Assembly (NCBI GenBank): GCA_018221165.1
Contig: JAAOYD010000002.1
Span: 1-29,112, forward strand
Length of the DNA stretch: 29,112 nucleotides
Source of the DNA: Candidatus Woesearchaeota archaeon
GTDB lineage: Archaea > Nanobdellota > Nanobdellia > Woesearchaeales > UBA525
Direction: 5' to 3'
This document shows positions 14,643 through 21,761 of this stretch, piece after piece. A program made the position numbers and the translations under genes. Each line of letters opens with the position of its first letter. Position 1 is the stretch's first letter. A model generated the notes under the pieces. That model made no database searches. It was not told where the DNA came from and worked only from the letters and a program-made list of their open reading frames with translations.

Positions 14643-15640
14643 GCAGTTTTCTCACTCTCTTCTAAGATGTATCGTGGGAAGTATTCCTTCTTGAAGCAGT
14701 GGTAGAGCGGTACGCTCTCAATGCCTTGGATGAGCGTCGCGAAACGCTGCCTGATTTCTATCTCGATAGCCCGAAGCTTGCGGGGTTCATCAACTTCAAT
14801 CTCAATCTCCAAGTCCCACTCGCCGAGAGTCTTGACTGCGCTGACCACATTCGGGTGCTCCTTCAAGAAACCGGTCAGCTTCTTCTCCATCTCAGCAGAA
14901 ATATTGTGGTAGCGCACCAGGAGGAGGTTTGCAGTATAGCCAATCCGTTCTGGGTCGAGTAGCGGCTTGAAACCAAGGATGATCTGCCGTTCCTGCAGGC
15001 GTTTCAGACGTCCAATCACTGTCTTCGGCGTCACGCCCAGCTCGGCTGCCATCCTCACCGCGCTGCGCCGAGCATCTGTTGAGACGAGGTCGAGCAAGCG
15101 CAGGTCGAGCTCGTCGACTAGCATGGGGATGCGGTCACCGCCGAAGATGATGAGTTTCACGGGGGCGTGGTTGTGGAAGAGATATTTGCGGCCGACGTGC
15201 CGATTCACCACAGTCGTGAGAACGCTGTAGTTGCCCAGCTGGTCAGGGAAGCGTTCCATCACCGCCCGGAGGATCTTGTTGAACTTGCTCGGGTTCGGGG
15301 AAAGGAAGGTGCAAATGAGGTCGTAGCTGCCGCCGCAGGTCGAAATCCAGCAGGTATGAGTGTCGTGAATCAGGTAGCTAACCAGCTCCTCGAACTTCTC
15401 TTCGCTCACGTAGGTGACCCTGAAATAGACGCGGAAATGCATGAGGTCAAGCCGTGTGTAATCGATGACTGAATAGAACGACTGGATGGCCCCTTTCTCG
15501 ACGAGAGCGTTGACTGTGTAGCTCACCTGCTGCTGGCTCTTCCGGAGCCGCTTGCCGATGGCTGAGAAAGGGGTGCGTGCGTCCAGCTCGAGCTGTGCGA
15601 GGACGCGTTTCTCAACCGGACGGAGCATTTTCACCTGCAT
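14609..15640 (-). CDS. Tandem Lrp/AsnC-family transcriptional regulator
   Basis: 343 residues holding two complete Lrp-like units, twice the usual length. Unit 1: winged HTH (about 7-55, DARTPFSAIGKRLRKSQQQV) and an effector-like domain (about 65-150). Unit 2: HTH (about 175-225, DARRSAVRMAAELGVTPKTV) and a RAM-like domain (about 230-320, VVSAVKTLGEWDLEIEIEVD). The tail is glutamine/serine rich and is encoded in the 34-bp overlap with taw1. A fused dimer would bind its operator as a pseudo-symmetric unit. It is divergent from a GCS2-family gene across a very AT-rich 111-bp spacer, suggesting autoregulation and control of that neighbour (inference). Confidence 0.9.
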   Translation of the reverse strand: MQVKMLRPVEKRVLAQLELDARTPFSAIGKRLRKSQQQVSYTVNALVEKGAIQSFYSVIDYTRLDLMHFRVYFRVTYVSEEKFEELVSYLIHDTHTCWISTCGGSYDLICTFLSPNPSKFNKILRAVMERFPDQLGNYSVLTTVVNRHVGRKYLFHNHAPVKLIIFGGDRIPMLVDELDLRLLDLVSTDARRSAVRMAAELGVTPKTVIGRLKRLQERQIILGFKPLLDPERIGYTANLLLVRYHNISAEMEKKLTGFLKEHPNVVSAVKTLGEWDLEIEIEVDEPRKLRAIEIEIRQRFATLIQGIESVPLYHCFKKEYFPRYILEESEKTAQQPSSSSSSL

Positions 15641-15751
15641 ATCTTTGTATATTCGACCTTATTATATAAATAATTTACTATTTCACAGATATATTTATCA
15701 GAAAGTTATTATATATTTATATGAATAAAAAGGGAAAACAAGGTTATTACG
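15641..15751. promoter_or_regulatory. AT-rich divergent control region
   Basis: Spacer between the tandem Lrp and the GCS2-family gene, mostly A/T from about 15655 to 15735. A minus-strand TATA (15661-15671, ATTTATATAAT) is 27 nt from the regulator ATG. Plus-strand candidates (15711-15733) are near the expected distance from the TTG start. Several AT-rich near-palindromes could be Lrp operators; none is perfect. Confidence 0.6.
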
Positions 15752-17125
15752 TTGCGACGCACTCTCGGACTCGAAATAGAACTTCTTCTCACTGACCCAG
15801 TCAGCGGTAGGCTCGTCGATGAAGCTGACTGGATCCTTCCTGTCGTCAATGAGGAATCAGGTGCGAAGAGATTCGTTCCTGAGGCGGGTTATGACATGGT
15901 CGAGCTAAATAGCAAACCGAGCGACTCGCTCGCGACCCTTGACGCTTCAGTAAGAGCCGACCTTGCGGCACTCGAACAAGCAGGAGGATACACTGGTGTC
16001 ATGACCATTCCAGCCTCCTCTGCCGAACACCACGACCACGCGAAGCGTGGGGACAAGGCGCGTTACTTCCTCAATCCTAGCGTCTTCGGCAATGGGGATG
16101 CTTTGAGAGGATATGAACTCGTGAATGCCTATGGTTCCTGCGCAGGTACACATCTCCACATTAGTCAGGAGCCAGGACGGGTCCCTGAGCAGCATAAGCT
16201 GATGACTGCGATAGACCCAGCAGGCTTTGTTCTCCTCTCTGCCTCACCCTTCATTCACGGGCAATATCTTGGTCCTGCAGCACGGACAAGCTTGATACGC
16301 AACCACATCTTCAAGGAAGCCCCCTCTGTCATCGGCCAGCTCCAACCCTACATCAAAGACTTGGAGGATATTGCCGCCCGAAGCGATGAGGCGCACGCAC
16401 ACATCAAGGGCATCGTCGGCGAGCACCCGGAAGCTGATGAGGCATACAAGAAGGACAACAGCTCTTGGGGGCCGCTCCGTGTTAGGGACGGGATTGGCAC
16501 AATCGAAGCGCGAAACGGCGACGCGAACCTTTCTTCTTTGGTGATGGCCCATGCAGCCCTCTACAAGGGCGTGATGCAGTATGTCTTCGACCAGGGACGG
16601 AAGGCGGTCGTCGGCAACAACACAAGCCTAACAACCCACCCGAAAACCAACCCTGACTTGCTCGTCCTTCCATATTTCCGAGGGGTCCAAGGACTTGAAC
16701 AGGCAGGAATCAAGAGAGGACTGGAGTCGGAAAGCGTCCATGATTATATTTCCAAGATTGTTGGGATGGCCTATGAAGGGCTTTCGGAAGAGGAACGAGC
16801 CTATCTCCAGCCATACCAAATCATGCTCACCGGACGACAGACCCTTGCTGATGTCATCAGTGACCAATTCGGCCGTGACTTCCAGATGGGCGACCGAATA
16901 AGTGAAGTGGAGGCACGCGCGCTCATGCTGCAGTTCTCAGAACTCTACAGACAAGACCTCGAGAACCCTGCAGCGACCCTAGAGCTTCTCGAATATGGCT
17001 GCGAAGCACTCCCACCGCTACGCGTCGAGCAGCCAATCACTTACGTGCCGATGCCTTCTTCGATGCCGATTGCTCCTTACCAAGTACGTTCTCCAGCGCC
17101 GCAATCGCAACCTCGAGCTGCTTGA
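15752..17125 (+). CDS. GCS2-family carboxylate-amine ligase (glutamate-cysteine ligase-like)
   Basis: 457 residues. Family marks are TLGLEIELLLTDPVSGRLVD at the start, the glutamate metal-binding segment, YELVNAYGSCAGTHLHIS in the place of the CGLHVHVG motif, and GPLRVRDGIGTIEARNGDAN near residue 250. GCS2 enzymes join an amine to the gamma-carboxyl of glutamate with ATP; haloarchaeal members make gamma-glutamylcysteine. The substrate here is not determinable. The start is TTG: an upstream ATG at 15721 is in another frame and an in-frame stop lies at 15722. The last about 30 residues are proline-rich and dual-coded with the convergent DUF1385 gene (89 bp). Confidence 0.82.
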   Translation: MRRTLGLEIELLLTDPVSGRLVDEADWILPVVNEESGAKRFVPEAGYDMVELNSKPSDSLATLDASVRADLAALEQAGGYTGVMTIPASSAEHHDHAKRGDKARYFLNPSVFGNGDALRGYELVNAYGSCAGTHLHISQEPGRVPEQHKLMTAIDPAGFVLLSASPFIHGQYLGPAARTSLIRNHIFKEAPSVIGQLQPYIKDLEDIAARSDEAHAHIKGIVGEHPEADEAYKKDNSSWGPLRVRDGIGTIEARNGDANLSSLVMAHAALYKGVMQYVFDQGRKAVVGNNTSLTTHPKTNPDLLVLPYFRGVQGLEQAGIKRGLESESVHDYISKIVGMAYEGLSEEERAYLQPYQIMLTGRQTLADVISDQFGRDFQMGDRISEVEARALMLQFSELYRQDLENPAATLELLEYGCEALPPLRVEQPITYVPMPSSMPIAPYQVRSPAPQSQPRAA

Positions 17126-17984
17126 GGTCTGGCTCTCTAGTTGTTAAGGCCTGCACTGCCATGCCTGGCGCGCTGATGATGCGCACGAGTCGGCTCTTCG
17201 CATAGTATCTTCCAGAAAACCGAATCCATTCATAGGCGATGGCTGCAATGACTGGTAAGAGTGCGATACGCAACAAGTATTTCATCCAGAAACTTGACCC
17301 GAATGGGATGACGAGATATACCAGTATACTCAGCACGAAGACATAGACGACGAAGGTCGTGCCGCAACGCGCCTGTTTCTTTGTGAACTTCTTCGCGTTT
17401 CGTGGTGTCAGCTTCTTTTTCGCCTCGTAGCAGTTCACACTCTTGTGTTCTGCACCGTGATATTGAAAGAGTCGCTTGACATCCTTCATCATACCGATAG
17501 CAAGGATGTAGCCAACGAAGATTGCGAACTTGATAACACCGTCAAGGATGTTGAGCATCCAGTTGCCACCAGCAGCTCGCTCGGTGATGAATGTCGCGAG
17601 GAATAGGGGGAGGAGTTTGAACAATGCTAGCGCAAGAACGAGACTGAACGCTAAAGTGAGACCGAGTTCCCAGGGACTGAGTTCTTCCTCTTCGCCGAGC
17701 GCTTGGTTCGCGCTCCAGTTCAGCTCGCGCAGGCCGATAACCATAGTCTCAAAAAGCATGATTGCGCCACGCACTAAGGGAACTTTGCCGATGCCCGTTC
17801 GTTCCGAGAACGATCGCTCCTTGCGGTGATGCATCGCGATTTTCCCGTTTGGTTTCCTTACTGCGGTGGCGAGATGATGTCTGCTCTTCATCATGACACC
17901 TTCCATCACGGCCTGCCCACCAATCATTAAGGGAGCTTGCTTCGCACCGAGTGCGAGCGCCGAGAACCATCGCTTGATATGCAT
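17037..17984 (-). CDS. DUF1385 (YqhQ-like) integral membrane protein
   Basis: 315 residues. MIGGQAVMEGVMMKSRHHLA (about 20-39) and RLFQYHGAEHKSVNCYEAKK with a later QARCGTTF are the DUF1385 signatures. Hydrophobic segments at about 105-130, 145-165, 210-235 and 235-255 indicate several membrane helices. The end TTREPDLKQLEVAIAALENV is also conserved in the family, so the C-terminus, and hence the overlap with the convergent gene, is real. Known mainly from bacteria; function is unsettled, with metal binding proposed from the conserved His, Glu and Cys. It is divergent from the DUF357 gene and shares its TATA box. Confidence 0.88.
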   Translation of the reverse strand: MHIKRWFSALALGAKQAPLMIGGQAVMEGVMMKSRHHLATAVRKPNGKIAMHHRKERSFSERTGIGKVPLVRGAIMLFETMVIGLRELNWSANQALGEEEELSPWELGLTLAFSLVLALALFKLLPLFLATFITERAAGGNWMLNILDGVIKFAIFVGYILAIGMMKDVKRLFQYHGAEHKSVNCYEAKKKLTPRNAKKFTKKQARCGTTFVVYVFVLSILVYLVIPFGSSFWMKYLLRIALLPVIAAIAYEWIRFSGRYYAKSRLVRIISAPGMAVQALTTREPDLKQLEVAIAALENVLGKEQSASKKASARK

Positions 17985-18006
17985 GAAACCCGAAAAAATA
18001 GGTCAC

Positions 18007-18016
18007 ATTTAAAAAA
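18007..18016. promoter_or_regulatory. Single TATA box shared by divergent DUF1385 and DUF357 genes
   Basis: ATTTAAAAAA on the plus strand reads TTTTTTAAAT on the minus. Its centre is about 27 nt from ATG 18039 (plus) and 28 nt from ATG 17984 (minus). No second TATA exists in the 54-bp spacer. Confidence 0.6.
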
Positions 18017-18038
18017 CTACCCTTGATTACAAGAGAAT

Positions 18039-18344
18039 ATGACAGAACGTATCGACACGGTTACCGACGAGCGACTTGACAAGTACGTCGCTATCAGCGA
18101 AGAGGCTTTTGCAAAAGCGAAAGCTGCGCTCGATGATTCGACACCGGAACGAAAGGTGCAAGCTCTTGATTTCTTGAACATGGCTCACTGTTATATCGAG
18201 GACGCGAAACACTTCCGTGAGAAAGATGACTATGTCAACGCCTATGGTGCGCTCAACTATGCCCATGGGTGGCTCGACGCCGGTGCCCGCAGCAAGCTCT
18301 TCAAGGTGAGCGATTCTCGACTCTTCACCGTTGACGAGGAGTAA
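18039..18344 (+). CDS. DUF357 family protein
   Basis: 101 residues, all helical. ALDFLNMAHCYIEDAKHF followed by YVNAYGALNYAHGWLDAGAR is the core of the archaeal DUF357 family, a small helical-bundle domain found almost only in archaea and without assigned function. Length fits. It has leaderless spacing from the shared TATA and is followed 30 nt later by an unrelated orphan with its own promoter. The pairing with DUF1385 by a common promoter is the only functional hint. Confidence 0.85.
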   Translation: MTERIDTVTDERLDKYVAISEEAFAKAKAALDDSTPERKVQALDFLNMAHCYIEDAKHFREKDDYVNAYGALNYAHGWLDAGARSKLFKVSDSRLFTVDEE

Positions 18345-18353
18345 CTTTTTATT
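18344..18353 (+). promoter_or_regulatory. TATA box of the 18375-18983 gene
   Basis: ACTTTTTATT centred 27 nt before ATG 18375, overlapping the DUF357 stop codon. Confidence 0.55.
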
Positions 18354-18374
18354 CTACAAGGTTCTTCCACCTTC

Positions 18375-18983
18375 ATGGTGAGGGAAAGTTCAGAGCCAGC
18401 ATACTTAGTCATAAACTCTAACTTACCTCTTCGGATGGCCTATAATCATATGCTCATTAACGAAGTCTATCGACCTAACAATAGGTTCTTGAAAGGTTAC
18501 CCGCCTGCTCTTCATGGAATTAATGATGGTAATCTTGACCCACTTGAGATTATCCTCGACCCTAAACAAGTCACCATCGACCTTGAGACAAGAACTGGAA
18601 TCTACGCAGAGATAGGCGCGCACACTGGTGTGCCGTCAATTTCAGGACTCCGACTCATGCCTCACCCACAACCAAAAGACCTACATCTACCCCTTCATTT
18701 TGCGAGTATATGGTATCATCCTAAATTCGGCTGGAGTATTTATTTTCAACCAAAACCCACACTCCCAATCAGGGTAGTTGATATGATTGAGACCAAGGGA
18801 ATTCCTATTGAAGAAGAGGATTATCTTTTCATCAAGAACGGAGGACAACCAGGATTTGTCAAGAATGCCGGCCCCTTTCTTGGACCGGCTTTTTCTGAGG
18901 AACATGGACAGGAGCAGAAAACTCCATCTCTTCCTGATGAATACCTAAAGCTCGACTTTGGCCTCAGAGACCGCAACAATTAA
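18375..18983 (+). CDS. Hypothetical protein, 202 aa
   Basis: MVRESSEPAYLVINSNLPLR opens a soluble protein with no family I recognise. It is proline- and histidine-rich in the middle (LRLMPHPQPKDLHLPLHF, WYHPKFGWSIYFQPKP) and predicted as mixed beta/coil. There are no cysteines and no membrane segment. Base composition is noticeably more AT-rich than the flanking DUF357 and PAC2 genes, suggesting a separate history. The single clean frame and TATA spacing support coding. Confidence 0.7.
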   Translation: MVRESSEPAYLVINSNLPLRMAYNHMLINEVYRPNNRFLKGYPPALHGINDGNLDPLEIILDPKQVTIDLETRTGIYAEIGAHTGVPSISGLRLMPHPQPKDLHLPLHFASIWYHPKFGWSIYFQPKPTLPIRVVDMIETKGIPIEEEDYLFIKNGGQPGFVKNAGPFLGPAFSEEHGQEQKTPSLPDEYLKLDFGLRDRNN

Positions 18984-18988
18984 AAACC
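18977..18988 (+). promoter_or_regulatory. TATA box of PAC2 gene
   Basis: CAATTAAAAACC about 40 nt before the TTG start, leaving a short leader with GAGGTGG as ribosome binding site. Confidence 0.55.
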
Positions 18989-19022
18989 CTGTTTCTCGTT
19001 ATGGTCGTGAAGAGGTGGGCAG

Positions 19023-19718
19023 TTGAAGATTACTCTCAAGAAAAACGCGAAGATAAAGAAGAAACCCGTCATCATCGAAGGCTTCCCTGGATTCGGGCTC
19101 GTCGGCACCATTGCCACCGAATTTCTCATTGACCATCTCAAGACTCGGTTAGTAGGGGAGTTTGATTTTCCAGAACTCCCAGCCACGACTGCTATCCATG
19201 ACGGCAAAGTTATCAAGCCCATGGCGGTCCACTATAGTGACGAGTATAACATCTTGTTGTTCCATACTATTCTCAGCGTGAAAGGCCACGAATGGGAAGT
19301 CGCAGATGAAGTCGCGCGCATCGCGAAAGAAGTTGGCGCGAAAGAGATTATCAGTCTCGAAGGCGTGAACGCGCTTACCGCCAGCGACACCAAAGTGTAC
19401 AGCTATGGTAGCAAGAAGCTCGAGGAACTCGGTGCTGATGGCATGAAAGAGAGCGTTATTGTCGGCGTGACCGCCGCGCTCCTACTCAAGCTCGACAACG
19501 TCATCTGCCTCTTTGCCCAGACAGCGGGCGGGTTGCCTGATAGCAAGGCCGCGGCCTCGATTATCGACCTCCTCGACCAATACCTCAAGCTCGGCGTCGA
19601 CCCGAAGCCCTTGCTCAAGCAAGCAACGGAATTCGAACAGAAGCTCAAAGGCATCCTCGAACAAACGAAGGAAGCGACGACCGACGCGGATAAGAAGAAC
19701 TTAAGCTACCTCGGATAG
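19023..19718 (+). CDS. PAC2-family proteasome assembly chaperone-like protein
   Basis: 231 residues. VIIEGFPGFGLVGTIATEFL (about 17-36) is the PAC2 signature. EIISLEGVNA, a central Rossmann-like alternation and TAGGLPDSKAAASIIDLLDQ complete the family core, and a charged coiled tail follows. Archaeal members such as PbaA/PbaB bind 20S proteasome subunits or act as general chaperones. No proteasome gene is in the window. The start is TTG: the in-frame TGA upstream excludes anything longer, and GAGGTGG lies at proper distance. The 3' end overlaps the convergent orphan by 18 bp. Confidence 0.9.
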   Translation: MKITLKKNAKIKKKPVIIEGFPGFGLVGTIATEFLIDHLKTRLVGEFDFPELPATTAIHDGKVIKPMAVHYSDEYNILLFHTILSVKGHEWEVADEVARIAKEVGAKEIISLEGVNALTASDTKVYSYGSKKLEELGADGMKESVIVGVTAALLLKLDNVICLFAQTAGGLPDSKAAASIIDLLDQYLKLGVDPKPLLKQATEFEQKLKGILEQTKEATTDADKKNLSYLG

Positions 19719-20333
19719 TTTGGGTAACTTGAGAATTTCTTCTAGGTTGACATCTTTCAAGAACGGACGAAAACGATTACTTCGAGCACTCCGCATCTCA
19801 CTCTCTTCCAAGATGCCGCGACGAATCAGCGCTCTGATGAGTTGTACTGAAGCGTCATGGTTCCATGCGGTGACGATGCCAACCGGATAATCACGTGGGT
19901 TCTCGTATGCGGCCATGCTATTATCAACGCGTACAGCATCACCATACAAGCGATAATGTTTCAGCCATTGCAGAATGGGTTTTGGAATGTTTGAATACAT
20001 AAGCTCTAGCATTGCCTCACCACCTTCAATTGGTGGCTCACCAGCACTGACGCGAACAATAGGACTTGTGTAGTTTACATTCCCTTCATTATCGGCTGTC
20101 TTTTCAACATATGTTGGATCCATTCTCGCTCCATGGCTCTTTGGGGAGAAGAAGTCACGCTCATAACTGACTTTCTCAGCAGGGTGGAGTCGTGACCATC
20201 CCTTCTTGAACTCGTCTATCAAGGGCTGAAACTCTTTGTTGTAATCGAAATTTGTGAACCCGACGAAGACGACACGTTCACCCATAGACTCCTCATTCAT
20301 GCTATCATAGAGTGTTAGTATCCTACCAGTCAT
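19701..20333 (-). CDS. Hypothetical protein, 210 aa
   Basis: From MTGRILTLYDSMNEESMGER. No family recognised. It seems soluble and mixed alpha/beta. The N-terminal part has VVFVGFTNFDYNKEFQPLID. The C-terminal half, DASVQLIRALIRRGILEESE, looks like a helix-turn-helix-sized segment but lacks a convincing DNA-binding signature. I chose ATG 20333 (preceded by GGTGAG) over a GTG nine bases upstream. A perfect 7-bp inverted repeat lies over the predicted transcription start, hinting at regulation by a repressor. AT-richer than its neighbours. Confidence 0.7.
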   Translation of the reverse strand: MTGRILTLYDSMNEESMGERVVFVGFTNFDYNKEFQPLIDEFKKGWSRLHPAEKVSYERDFFSPKSHGARMDPTYVEKTADNEGNVNYTSPIVRVSAGEPPIEGGEAMLELMYSNIPKPILQWLKHYRLYGDAVRVDNSMAAYENPRDYPVGIVTAWNHDASVQLIRALIRRGILEESEMRSARSNRFRPFLKDVNLEEILKLPKLSEVA

Positions 20334-20370
20334 AACTCTCACCTTCCACGGAAGAACTCGCCCATTCCTT

Positions 20371-20393
20371 CCGGATGGGATACTGACATCCGG
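20371..20393. promoter_or_regulatory. Inverted repeat over predicted start site (candidate operator)
   Basis: CCGGATG-N9-CATCCGG, a perfect 7-bp inverted repeat. The TATA at 20399-20409 predicts transcription of the 19701-20333 gene to begin near 20377, so the repeat covers roughly -16 to +6. Confidence 0.5.
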
Positions 20394-20398
20394 TCAGA

Positions 20399-20409
20399 GC
20401 TTTTTATGG
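20399..20409 (-). promoter_or_regulatory. TATA box of the 19701-20333 gene
   Basis: Minus-strand CCATAAAAAGC about 70 nt upstream of the ATG; predicts a leader of about 45 nt, long for this window. Confidence 0.5.
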
Positions 20410-20450
20410 ATTGTTGTGCTTTGAAACTACCTTTCTAGAATGGTGACAAC

Positions 20451-21698
20451 TCACTTCTTCGACTTGGCCGGCTGGTTTGTCGGTACTGGTGGTGTCTCGT
20501 CAGGCTCGGCAACAATCTCTTTCTTGATGAAGAACTTGCCAAACTTGTCAGCGACGCTACCAAGGACGAGACTGTATACTACGAAGAGAATCATCAGCGT
20601 GAGCAGGCCGTTCAGGTGGACATCCATCACCGCGAATGTGAGTGTCACGACCGCGACGGCAATACCTTTTGGCATGTTAAATGCCATGAAAACTTTCTCG
20701 CGCATATTGAACTCGCTTTGTCGAAGCGAGATGAGGATGGCGAGGTAGCGGGCAAGGACAGCGACGCCGAATAGGACGAGGCTCTTGATGAAGAATCCCA
20801 TAGTGAAATCTATCATGACGAGCATGCCGAGCAGCATGAACACGAGAATCTCCAGGCTCGTTGACAGAATAGTGCTGAATTCCACGAGTTGGCCCTTCCG
20901 CTTCACATAACTGTTTCCGAACAGCAAGCCGAGTGTTGCGACACCGATGACACCATTCCCAGAGAGGCTCTCCGCTACCGCAAAGGTGAGCAGGACTGTG
21001 GCCATGACCACTACGGGCGAGAGCTGCTTCGAATAGTGCTTGCGCATCAGCCGGAAGACAAGGATGCCAACGAGCATACCTGTGCCGACGCCGACGATGA
21101 CTTGCTGGAGAAAGGGTACGAGAAGATCGCTGAAGGTCGAGGCAACGCTCAAGGTCGCTACCCCTCTGATGATGTCCAGGAGCAGGAACGGAATAATTAC
21201 TACGATAGGAGTGTTCAATATTGCCTCGAGACGGAGGAAATCGAGAACTTTATGCTTGGTCTCACCCAGCATGACGAATACGCTACCAGGGTCTGTGCCT
21301 GCCATGACGACTGCGAAAACTAAAGCCAAAAGGACGCCGCGTAGGCTCCAGTCAAGAACGAGCATCATCGTAAGTGGACCGAGTAAGATAATATTCATCA
21401 TGATGAACGCAAGGACGAGCTCCATCGCCCGGGTGCTCTTCTTGTCAAGCTCCTGCAGGGTGAACCTGCTCGAACCATCGAATACAATCATGGCCAAGGT
21501 GAGGAGGGAAAGAGCGATCATGAACTCATTAGGGAAGAGAAAGATATCGAACTGCTTGAGACCGAGATTCGCGATGAGGACGCCGAGTAAGACATAGAGA
21601 AGGATACTGCTGACTCGAAGCTTGCGCGCGATGATGCTACCGATGATGCCGACAATAAGCAGTACAGCCAATCCTGTCAGATAGCTTATCGCGTCCAC
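20451..21698 (-). CDS. Cation:proton antiporter, CPA1/NhaP-like
   Basis: 415 residues with about 12 hydrophobic segments throughout and a short polar tail (EPDETPPVPTNQPAKSKK). LLYVLLGVLIANLGL, AMIVFDGSSRFTL and VVMAGTDPGSVFVMLGE fit the monovalent cation:proton antiporter fold. The TDP tripeptide, rather than a double aspartate, points to the electroneutral NhaP/CPA1 side. It would exchange Na+ or K+ for H+ across the membrane. No regulatory TrkA-N domain is attached. The start is GTG with GAGGTGAG upstream. It is divergent from cca and appears to share its TATA box. Confidence 0.9.
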   Translation of the reverse strand: MDAISYLTGLAVLLIVGIIGSIIARKLRVSSILLYVLLGVLIANLGLKQFDIFLFPNEFMIALSLLTLAMIVFDGSSRFTLQELDKKSTRAMELVLAFIMMNIILLGPLTMMLVLDWSLRGVLLALVFAVVMAGTDPGSVFVMLGETKHKVLDFLRLEAILNTPIVVIIPFLLLDIIRGVATLSVASTFSDLLVPFLQQVIVGVGTGMLVGILVFRLMRKHYSKQLSPVVVMATVLLTFAVAESLSGNGVIGVATLGLLFGNSYVKRKGQLVEFSTILSTSLEILVFMLLGMLVMIDFTMGFFIKSLVLFGVAVLARYLAILISLRQSEFNMREKVFMAFNMPKGIAVAVVTLTFAVMDVHLNGLLTLMILFVVYSLVLGSVADKFGKFFIKKEIVAEPDETPPVPTNQPAKSKK

Positions 21699-21728
21699 GA
21701 ACTCACCTCACTTGTTTCCGACGAGTAG

Positions 21729-21739
21729 AATTTATAAAA
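21729..21739. promoter_or_regulatory. Single TATA box shared by antiporter and cca
   Basis: ATTTATAAAAC with a TTTATAAA palindrome at 21731-21738. It is 27 nt before the cca ATG (21762) and about 37 nt before the antiporter GTG (21698), which has a Shine-Dalgarno. A weaker TTTTTAAG (21741-21748) on the plus strand is an alternative. Confidence 0.55.
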
Positions 21740-21761
21740 CTTTTTAAGAACTACATGGCTC

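Noticed and set aside
15721..15765. ATG at 15721 as start of the GCS2-family gene
   Set aside because: It is in a different frame and soon ends; the ligase frame has a stop at 15722 and only the TTG at 15752 as a plausible start.
19800..19880. Helix-turn-helix call for the C-terminal part of the 19701-20333 protein
   Set aside because: The helices LIRALIRRGILEES have the right size, but the turn and recognition-helix pattern is not convincing.
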